Shown one piece after another: positions 1 to 5,132 of a stretch of DNA of 5,132 bases; position 1 is the stretch's first letter, and each line of letters opens with the position of its first letter. This DNA comes from Ktedonobacter sp. Its GTDB lineage: Bacteria > Chloroflexota > Ktedonobacteria > Ktedonobacterales > Ktedonobacteraceae. The stretch covers positions 1 to 5,132 of the forward strand of contig DMFQ01000286.1 in the NCBI GenBank assembly GCA_003450555.1, read 5' to 3'. The notes beneath the pieces were generated by a model, which ran no database searches, was not told the DNA's origin, and saw nothing but the letters and a program-made list of their open reading frames with translations. The position numbers were made by a program, and so were the translations under genes.

Positions 1-1269
1 TGGGAGATGCTGCGTTCAAACGAACTGAAGCCCGCTGATAGGGTTCGTCTCCTGCTGGACTGGGATCGCATTCTCGGCTTTAACCTGAAGGAGTATTTGC
101 AGAGCGAACAGCCAGAAAAAAAGGCTGACCCGGATACCTACCTGGCATCAGTATCCTCCAGTATTGCCCTGGAGGTACGCGAGCGCGAACAGCAGCGTGC
201 TCGAAACGACTATGCACAAGCAGATCAGGTACGGCAGAAACTCAGTTCCGCAGGGTATGCTCTTAGAGATACTGCTCGTGGTACCCTGGTGCTGCCTCGT
301 CGATCAGAGGATGAATTTACAGTCATTTCCAGTTCCACTGATATCCCGGATAATACGCAGCGGCCTGATCTCTATGATTTTTCGCTCAACCTGCTCGCTC
401 ACAACAGCCAAAAGGATCTCGAGCGCTGTATCGAGAGCGTCCGCAAGCACGTCTATGATCAACAGGTCGAACTGGTAATTATCGATAATGGTTCGACCGA
501 TGACACGCTGGCCTATCTCCAACAGTTGGCGCGCGGCGGCGATCTCGTGGGAGAATTCGGGCAGCGTATTGCTGTGCAAGTGCTGTTTGCCGATCACAAC
601 ATGGGATTTGCCGCTGGCCGCAATGCGACCATGCGTGCCAGTCGTGGCCATAGTATCATTTTGATGGACACCTCGATCGAGGTCAGAGGGGATATATGGG
701 AACCTCTAGCTATGACGCTGGCTGACCGGAGCGTAGGAGTGGCTGGACCATATGGACTGGTGACCGACGACCTGCGCGATTTTCATGAAGCGCCAGGACC
801 AGACGTCGACGCGGTAGAGGCATATCTAATGGCCTTCAGGCGTGAGCTCTTGCCAGAAGTTGGTTGGATTGACGAGAAATTCCGCTTTTATCGCTTGATG
901 GATATTTTCTTCAGCTTTTTCTTCAAAACCGCGGGGTATCACGTGGTCACAACTCCTCTTGTGGTCGAGCGTATCGAGAAGCATCCCCATCGTGAATGGT
1001 ATAGTCTCAGCGAAGACGAGCAGGTGGCGAAGAGTAAGAAGAATTATGATACCTTTCGGAGTCGATGGCACCATGGTGAGAGCCTGCTGGTGGCCAACTT
1101 CGATCCTGAGAAGTGGTGGCCCGGGCACGACCACTCCTATCACGTCGCGGGTGAACATGCGCACTCGGCTGAAGAACTGCCGCCTCCTGGTGTGATGCAT
1201 GTTCACGACCATCGACACTGGCCTGATCATTCACATGCGCACCCGCATTATCATGAAGCGCATAGATGA
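1..1269 (+). CDS. Cysteinyl-tRNA synthetase C-terminal domain fused to a family 2 glycosyltransferase with a His-rich tail (5' end outside window)
   Basis: The reading frame is open to the first base (W-E before the first ATG at 7), and that ATG has no ribosome site, so the gene almost certainly starts upstream. Bases 1-306 match the C-terminal helical domain of class I cysteinyl-tRNA synthetases: 'LLLDWDRILGF' (about 49-81), then 'EREQQRARNDYAQADQVR' and 'DTARGT', the usual end of CysS. The HIGH and KMSKS motifs would lie upstream and are not seen. A GT-A type glycosyltransferase follows (about 373-1065): 'VIIDNGSTDDT' (475-507), 'NMGFAAGRNATM' (598-633), 'MDTSIEV' at the usual DxD position (664-684), and 'FRFYRLMDIFFSF' where GT2 enzymes usually carry the acidic ED motif (883-918). 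Bases 1126-1266 encode a tail with 15 His in 47 residues. By homology the N part charges tRNA-Cys and the middle part would transfer a sugar from a nucleotide donor; the fused role is unknown. No membrane segment is evident. The domain calls are solid; activity of the GT domain is uncertain. Confidence 0.85.
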   Translation, partial: WEMLRSNELKPADRVRLLLDWDRILGFNLKEYLQSEQPEKKADPDTYLASVSSSIALEVREREQQRARNDYAQADQVRQKLSSAGYALRDTARGTLVLPRRSEDEFTVISSSTDIPDNTQRPDLYDFSLNLLAHNSQKDLERCIESVRKHVYDQQVELVIIDNGSTDDTLAYLQQLARGGDLVGEFGQRIAVQVLFADHNMGFAAGRNATMRASRGHSIILMDTSIEVRGDIWEPLAMTLADRSVGVAGPYGLVTDDLRDFHEAPGPDVDAVEAYLMAFRRELLPEVGWIDEKFRFYRLMDIFFSFFFKTAGYHVVTTPLVVERIEKHPHREWYSLSEDEQVAKSKKNYDTFRSRWHHGESLLVANFDPEKWWPGHDHSYHVAGEHAHSAEELPPPGVMHVHDHRHWPDHSHAHPHYHEAHR

Positions 1270-1327
1270 TGGTCGAGCTTATGCAAGCTTATAATCGGCC
1301 TTAAGATCTCAGCTTCTGCTTGCAAGA

Positions 1328-1357
1328 TTGCCGTCCCATGCCTCTTTTTGCTATGCT
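1328..1357 (+). promoter_or_regulatory. Possible sigma-70-type promoter for the LON-domain gene
   Basis: TTGCCG (1328-1333) is followed after 18 bases by TATGCT (1352-1357), about 60 bases before the ATG at 1418. The match is moderate: four of six bases at each element. It is the best pair I found in the 148-base gap after the fusion gene, and no clear terminator separates the two genes, so read-through from upstream is also possible. Confidence 0.3.
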
Positions 1358-1417
1358 TAATAGTGTAGTGTGTCAGGTGAATGATAAAGTGGCAGCAGCT
1401 ACAGGAGATAGCAAAAG

Positions 1418-2077
1418 ATGACAGCTAGAGCAATTGAATTACCTTTGTTTCCGTTAAATGTAGTACTCTTTCCAGGTGTTGTGCTGCCCCTGCATATTTT
1501 TGAGCCGCGCTATCGTCAAATGATAGCCGACTGCGAGGAACAAAAAACACCCTTTGGCGTTGTGCTAGCGCGTCCAGAGAGCCAGCCTTTAGCGGAAGAG
1601 CCGTATCTTGTTGGCACTATGGCGGAGATACGTGAACTGGACCGACTGGAGGACGGACGCATTATTCTTATGGCTGTGGGCGTGCAGCGCTTCCGCATTC
1701 TTAGCCAGCATCGCGAGAAACCCTACCTCTCAGCCCTGGTCGAGCTTTACGAGGATGTTTTTGAGCCTATGGATGATCTTGATGCTGAGTTCAAACAGGC
1801 GTACAACCTGTTCGGTACGTATATCGACCTGTTGCTGAAGGCAGCTAATGAGCAGGAGCGAGATATGCGCAATCATTTACCGAACAGGGCAGAAGAGCTT
1901 TCCCACTTTATCGCCTACTTTTTAGATCTGCCGAATGAGCAGAAGCAGTATTTTTTAGAACTTACCTCCACTATGGAGCGCTTGCAGGAGGAGATAACCA
2001 TTTTGCGGCGCGAGGTGCCTTTAATGCGTCAGATGCTCATGGGAAGTCAGAACGCTGAACGCAATATGTTGAATTAA
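1418..2077 (+). CDS. Stand-alone LON substrate-binding-domain protein (219 aa)
   Basis: The protein matches the N-terminal substrate-binding domain of Lon proteases (LON_substr_bdg family). Residues 8-36 carry the hallmark 'LPLFPLNVVLFPG' and 'LHIFEPRYRQMI'. 'GTMAEI' (66-71) and 'GVQRFRIL' (88-95) follow in the beta-rich half. Residues 120-205 are mainly helical and rich in Glu, Gln and Leu, as in the Lon N-domain helical part. The protein ends there: there is no Walker A/B AAA+ module and no Ser-Lys protease domain, so it cannot be a protease by itself. Single-domain proteins of about this length are widespread in bacteria and usually annotated as 'LON peptidase substrate-binding domain protein'; their function is poorly defined, with substrate or adaptor binding being the usual guess. 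It appears cytoplasmic, with no signal peptide. The ATG at 1418 has AGGAG at 1403-1407, ten bases upstream. Gene 3 converges on it from the other strand with a 21-base gap. Confidence 0.93.
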   Translation: MTARAIELPLFPLNVVLFPGVVLPLHIFEPRYRQMIADCEEQKTPFGVVLARPESQPLAEEPYLVGTMAEIRELDRLEDGRIILMAVGVQRFRILSQHREKPYLSALVELYEDVFEPMDDLDAEFKQAYNLFGTYIDLLLKAANEQERDMRNHLPNRAEELSHFIAYFLDLPNEQKQYFLELTSTMERLQEEITILRREVPLMRQMLMGSQNAERNMLN

Positions 2078-2098
2078 TGTGTAGGGAAGCGCGAAAGA

Positions 2099-2860
2099 TT
2101 ATGGCTGAGCAGGCAACGTCTCAATCGTAATGATCTGTAGATTCTGCAAGCGATGGAGCGATGCATAGATCTCTTCCGTGCTACGTTTTGTCAATTGTGA
2201 AAAGTCAGCAATTGTTCGTCTCCCGTTAATGAGGAGGAAGATGGTGCGGTCGTAACGCGGAAGATTTGCCGGGGGAAATACTCGTCCGTAAGAGGTGAGG
2301 GATGCAATAGCTGTTTTGCCTGCCATCGTTGCAGGCGATCTATCATTGCTAGTTGTAAGGCTGTTCTTCCCTTCCTCATGCAGGAGATCATGGGGTAGTG
2401 GTAGTTCTCCTGTTCTACTCGAGTTGCCGGGTAAGGCCTTCGCTTGCTGGTTTGTAGTATGAAGAGAAGATAGCTGCGTTGGCTGTGTTGCCCAACTATT
2501 TGCCGACGTAGCCCGTAGTGGTTGGGTATTAATTGAAAGTGGTTTTTGTTGCAGCAAGGTAGATTGCGCAGGAGCAGAAAAAGCGGGAGGGGGTAACCGT
2601 AAACGAGCCTCTGTAGATTGAAACAAGAAATGAATCTCGCCCCACGAATTTAGCCATACCATGATCGACTCTGTGGCATTTTCCCAGTGTGATCCTCTGT
2701 GTACATAGAGAGGGCGTCCCAGTTCAATCGTAATCCTGGTATCTTCTTGACGCGCACCTGTTGCGGGCCATATAGTGAGGATCCCGCTTGAACGATACAT
2801 CCAAAGTTGTTTGATAACTTCAGTAAGCGAAGGCGCGGCATAGATACGTATGTCAGGCAC
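2099..2860 (-). CDS. DUF4388/PATAN-like two-domain protein with a polar linker (253 aa, GTG start)
   Basis: Residues 1-85 resemble the DUF4388 (PATAN-like) domain, which is often linked to bacterial signalling and gliding or twitching regulators. The pattern is a short helix 'SLTEVIKQLWMYRSSGILTI' (11-30), then strands with 'ITIELGRPLYVHRG' (43-56), a helix 'ATESIMVWLNSW' (62-73) and 'GEIHFLF' (74-80). Residues 86-195 form a Ser/Thr/Gln/Pro-rich linker of low complexity, probably disordered. Residues 200-248, 'RYDRTIFLLINGRRTIADF', 'LTKRSTEEIYASLHRL' and 'IITIE', resemble the small winged-helix-like C-terminal module ('FLLIDGRRT..DLA.LT..S..EV...L..L') found beside DUF4388 domains. No catalytic residues and no membrane segment are visible, so a protein-interaction or regulatory role is inferred. 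The GTG start at 2860 is chosen because GAGG lies six bases upstream and a good promoter lies further up. The gene is divergent from the membrane sensor gene starting at 3012, so the two could be co-regulated. Confidence 0.82.
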   Translation of the reverse strand: MPDIRIYAAPSLTEVIKQLWMYRSSGILTIWPATGARQEDTRITIELGRPLYVHRGSHWENATESIMVWLNSWGEIHFLFQSTEARLRLPPPAFSAPAQSTLLQQKPLSINTQPLRATSANSWATQPTQLSSLHTTNQQAKALPGNSSRTGELPLPHDLLHEEGKNSLTTSNDRSPATMAGKTAIASLTSYGRVFPPANLPRYDRTIFLLINGRRTIADFSQLTKRSTEEIYASLHRLQNLQIITIETLPAQP

Positions 2861-2866
2861 GTGTTA

Positions 2867-2870
2867 CCTC
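2867..2870 (-). promoter_or_regulatory. Ribosome binding site that decides the GTG start of the DUF4388-like gene
   Basis: Read on the minus strand, GAGG (within CGAGGT) sits six bases upstream of the GTG at 2860-2858. No ATG in this frame starts the domain earlier with comparable support, and starting later would remove part of the first conserved strand and helix. Confidence 0.65.
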
Positions 2871-2928
2871 GTAAAGGTATGTTGCGGCTACCTCTTCTAA
2901 AGAGATTACAAATAATGTTTGTTGCTGA

Positions 2929-2957
2929 ATTGTACGTACTTTGGTTGCAAGAGTCAA
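2929..2957 (-). promoter_or_regulatory. Strong sigma-70-type promoter for the DUF4388-like gene
   Basis: On the minus strand TTGACT (2957-2952, five of six matches to TTGACA) is followed by an exact 17-base spacer and TACAAT (2934-2929, five of six to TATAAT). Transcription would start near 2922, giving a leader of about 60 bases. An 8-base palindrome GTACGTAC (2932-2939) overlaps the -10 edge and could be part of an operator, although that is speculation. Confidence 0.65.
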
Positions 2958-2998
2958 GGGGCTTAGGCGGGCACTAGGACTTTGTTCAGTAAGGTGAG

Positions 2999-3004
2999 AA
3001 GGAG
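2999..3004 (+). promoter_or_regulatory. Ribosome binding site that decides the ATG at 3012 for the membrane sensor gene
   Basis: AAGGAG lies seven bases before the ATG at 3012-3014. The frame also stays open upstream to a TTG at 2982, but that codon has no comparable site and would add ten residues without any recognisable role. The ATG is therefore the better start. Confidence 0.8.
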
Positions 3005-3011
3005 TGGAAGT

Positions 3012-4358
3012 ATGAACCTGGAACATATACCGGCCCAGACCAGCGTGAACACCAGGCGCCATGATGAAGCCGAGACGCGCTTACAGGGTCACTGGCTCAG
3101 ACTGGCGCAAGCAGTCTGGATTCTTGTGGCAGTGCTCTCCTTTTTTCTCTTCGTGGTGAGCATTCCCATGTTCTATGCTCAAATACGGTCCGTGTGCGCT
3201 GGTGACACTTGCAATGGCGTACAGATCTCTGCTGAGCAAGCACATGCACTGGAGGCGCATGGTATTTCGCTCACTGGCTACGCTTTATATAGTGTTAGCG
3301 TGGCTATCATCTCAACGTTGATCTGGTTTTCAGCTGGTTGGTTGATCTTCTGGCGCAAATCCAACTACTGGATAGCATTGCTCGTCGCATTACAATTGGT
3401 AACGCAAGGGGCAACGAATAGCACATCCGCGCTTGAACACACCTCCTCCGTTTGGCAATATCCGGCTACCTTACTGGACTTCCTTAACACTATAATTCTC
3501 TTCATGGTCTTCGCGCTCTTTCCTAACGGGCGTTTCGTCCCAAAGTGGACACGCTGGCTCGTGCTGGTATGGGTAGCTTCCAATGTGCTTTTCTATCCCA
3601 ATTCACCTCTCACTCAATTTAGCTGGTTCCCAACCTTTTCTTTTCTACTCTGGATTAGCTTCATGGGTATGGTCGTAGTCGCCCAGATCTATCGCTATCA
3701 CTCTGTATCTACTCCAGTGCAACGCCAGCAGACCAAATGGGTTGTCTTCGCTTTTGCCACCATTATCCTGTCACAACTTGTACTTGTTGTGCCCATGATC
3801 TTCTCACCCGTGCTTTCCCAGCCCGGTTCGCTCTACACTTTGATTAGCGCAAATATCATGATCTTTGTCTTGTTGCTCGGTCCAGTGTCTGTTTACATAG
3901 CGATCGTGCGCTATCGGCTCTACGATATCGATGTCATAATCCGCCGAACCCTGGTCTACGGCACGCTGACCACTATTCTTGCCCTGGTCTACTTTGGCCT
4001 GATCATCGTGTTGCAAATCCTCTTCCAGGGACTTATTGGCCGGACGAACGATGTTGCCATCGTCGCCTCCACGCTGATCATTGCCGCCATATTCCAACCC
4101 CTGCGTCATAGCATCCAGCAGTTCATCGATCGTCGCTTCTACCGTCGCAAGTATGACGCTGCCAAAACCCTGGCAGCGTTCAGTGCTACGCTGCGCAATG
4201 AGGTGGATTTGAGCCAATTGCATGAGCACCTGGTTGCGACTGTCACGGAGACGATGCAACCACAGCATGTCTCACTCTGGTTATCTCCACCTGAACGAAC
4301 TGTCAAACAGCAACTGGTTGACAACAGTGATCCTCTTGCATCCTCCTGGCAGGAATAG
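3012..4358 (+). CDS. Multi-pass membrane sensor-like protein without a kinase domain (448 aa)
   Basis: The protein is strongly hydrophobic, with roughly nine or ten membrane segments from residue 34 to 362, for example 34-56, 90-113, 153-171, 181-195, 207-226, 243-265, 274-300, 317-339 and 347-362. A short loop after the first segment contains a Cys pair (C62 and C67, 'CAGDTC') that could form a disulfide if extracytoplasmic. 'YRLYDIDVIIRRTLVYG' (301-317) and 'FQPLRHSIQQFIDRRFYRRK' (361-380) are typical of the membrane part of Chloroflexota and Actinomycetota sensor histidine kinases, where a GAF and kinase domain normally follow. Here a short helix (381-415) and the beginning of a GAF-like segment ('MQPQHVSLWL', 415-424) are followed by only 24 more residues and a stop. 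There is no H-box, N-box or ATP-binding site. The role is therefore inferred: a membrane sensor or receptor that may signal through a partner. It is divergent from the DUF4388-like gene, a possible partner. I found no convincing plus-strand promoter in the 151-base gap. Confidence 0.85.
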   Translation: MNLEHIPAQTSVNTRRHDEAETRLQGHWLRLAQAVWILVAVLSFFLFVVSIPMFYAQIRSVCAGDTCNGVQISAEQAHALEAHGISLTGYALYSVSVAIISTLIWFSAGWLIFWRKSNYWIALLVALQLVTQGATNSTSALEHTSSVWQYPATLLDFLNTIILFMVFALFPNGRFVPKWTRWLVLVWVASNVLFYPNSPLTQFSWFPTFSFLLWISFMGMVVVAQIYRYHSVSTPVQRQQTKWVVFAFATIILSQLVLVVPMIFSPVLSQPGSLYTLISANIMIFVLLLGPVSVYIAIVRYRLYDIDVIIRRTLVYGTLTTILALVYFGLIIVLQILFQGLIGRTNDVAIVASTLIIAAIFQPLRHSIQQFIDRRFYRRKYDAAKTLAAFSATLRNEVDLSQLHEHLVATVTETMQPQHVSLWLSPPERTVKQQLVDNSDPLASSWQE

Positions 4359-4384
4359 CGAACCTTCCCCTTTTCATATGTAAC

Positions 4385-4401
4385 AAGTACTCTGTGTACC
4401 T
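4385..4401 (+). repeat. Imperfect inverted repeat next to the -10 region (possible operator)
   Basis: AAGTAC and GTACCT flank a five-base centre TCTGT, pairing in five of six positions, and end on the first base of the first TATAAT. Such placement would suit a repressor site, but the repeat is short and could be chance. Confidence 0.25.
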
Positions 4402-4418
4402 ATAATGAGTATAATGAG
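4401..4418 (+). promoter_or_regulatory. Tandem duplicated -10 element (two TATAATGAG units)
   Basis: Two perfect, directly adjacent 9-base units TATAATGAG occupy 4401-4409 and 4410-4418, each holding a consensus -10 box TATAAT. They lie about 35-50 bases before the ATG of the small gene at 4453. No good -35 box is found 16-18 bases upstream of either copy, and neither has a canonical extended TG. The two boxes could give two start sites nine bases apart. Confidence 0.55.
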
Positions 4419-4452
4419 TAAAAAAAGGTCATGAAAGGTAGAGCTATAAAGT

Positions 4453-4740
4453 ATGACAGAGTATGCGAACTTCCGACAACGATTAGATGCCGTACTGCGC
4501 ACGCTGGATGTAAAGCAGGTGAGTGAATTTCTTATAGTCGAGGGACAATGGAGTCCGGGCAAGCCAGCCGACCCGGAGTTCGCGATGTGGATGATGATCG
4601 CGGGCAGTCCTACCCTGCGGGACCTGCATGCACAGGCGCATACATGGTTGGTGAGCCATGGACACGAGCAAGATGCAAAGATTTTTGTGAAGGGGGATAA
4701 ACAGTCGCAGGGACGCGGAACAAAGAAAAAGCAAAGATGA
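4453..4740 (+). CDS. Small conserved-looking protein of unknown function (95 aa)
   Basis: I do not recognise this family. The frame starts with ATG at 4453 and ends with TGA at 4738-4740. An AAGGT (4435-4439) lies 13 bases upstream, which is weak and distant. Evidence that it is real comes from its isolated position on the plus strand between a consensus -10 region and a terminator candidate, and from sensible amino-acid content: an amphipathic N-terminal helix (about 3-30, 'FRQRLDAVLRTLDVKQVSEFLI'-like spacing of Leu/Val), a central 'FAMWMMIAGSPTLRDLHAQA' section (43-62) and a Lys/Arg/Gln-rich tail (80-95). It has no signal peptide, no membrane span, no Cys pairs and no metal motif. The basic tail could bind nucleic acid or be merely disordered. 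The minus strand over this stretch also carries open frames, but they lack a start context. Function is unknown; the call as a gene is moderately sure. Confidence 0.65.
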   Translation: MTEYANFRQRLDAVLRTLDVKQVSEFLIVEGQWSPGKPADPEFAMWMMIAGSPTLRDLHAQAHTWLVSHGHEQDAKIFVKGDKQSQGRGTKKKQR

Positions 4741-4758
4741 ATTGTGCGAGCCCCATAG

Positions 4759-5132
<374 letters not shown>

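Noticed and set aside
826..1230. 134-codon open frame on the minus strand inside the fusion gene
   Set aside because: It is antisense to a well-supported coding frame. Its composition mirrors the His-rich tail and GT domain read backwards, and it lacks start signals.
1276..1326. Inverted repeat TGCAAGC (1282-1288) / GCTTGCA (1318-1324) and direct repeat AGCTTAT (1276-1282, 1286-1292) after the fusion gene
   Set aside because: The seven-base stem would close a 29-base loop and no T-run follows directly, so it is not a convincing terminator. The direct repeat is short and likely chance.
2078..2098. A bidirectional terminator between the convergent genes
   Set aside because: The 21-base gap contains no stem of useful length and no T-run on either strand. 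Termination may occur inside the opposing gene ends or be factor-dependent.
2853..3062. 69-codon open frame on the minus strand across the divergent gap
   Set aside because: It overlaps the start of both neighbouring genes and the promoter of gene 3, has no ribosome site at its start and no recognisable domain.
3804..4268. 154-codon open frame on the minus strand within the membrane sensor gene
   Set aside because: It is antisense to membrane segments with clear family motifs and has no start context; it reads as a typical shadow frame.

Overview
The window looks like a piece of a bacterial chromosome of moderate G+C (roughly half, judged by eye). The best guess is Chloroflexota, class Ktedonobacteria. 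This placement is an inference from three features: a kinase-less multi-pass sensor protein with a 'RFYRRKYDAAKTLAAFSATLR' type juxtamembrane segment, a DUF4388/PATAN-like protein with a long polar linker, and a cysteinyl-tRNA-synthetase tail fused to a glycosyltransferase. No 16S rRNA or other marker is present to confirm it. I see no tRNA, rRNA, CRISPR array, transposase or phage gene.

Layout from left to right. (1) Bases 1-1269, plus strand: the 3' part of a gene cut by the window edge. It encodes the C-terminal domain of a cysteinyl-tRNA synthetase, a family 2 glycosyltransferase domain and a 47-residue tail holding 15 histidines. (2) 1418-2077, plus: a stand-alone LON substrate-binding-domain protein. 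(3) 2099-2860, minus: a two-domain DUF4388-like protein that converges on gene 2 with a 21-base gap. It is read from a GTG start under a good sigma-70-type promoter. (4) 3012-4358, plus, divergent from gene 3: an integral membrane protein resembling the sensor half of histidine kinases but stopping before any kinase domain. (5) 4453-4740, plus: a small unrecognised protein behind a tandemly repeated -10 element. (6) 4906 to the end, plus: the first 75 codons of tyrosyl-tRNA synthetase (tyrS), preceded by a hairpin terminator candidate and an extended -10 promoter.

Functionally, two aminoacyl-tRNA synthetase genes bracket a set of mostly accessory genes. Apart from the divergent pair 3/4, which shares a 151-base control region, nothing suggests these genes form one pathway. 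Most appear to be separate transcription units. The most unusual object is the synthetase-glycosyltransferase-polyhistidine fusion. The kinase-less sensor and the repeated -10 element come next. I did not find a convincing multi-gene defence, mobile or biosynthetic system.
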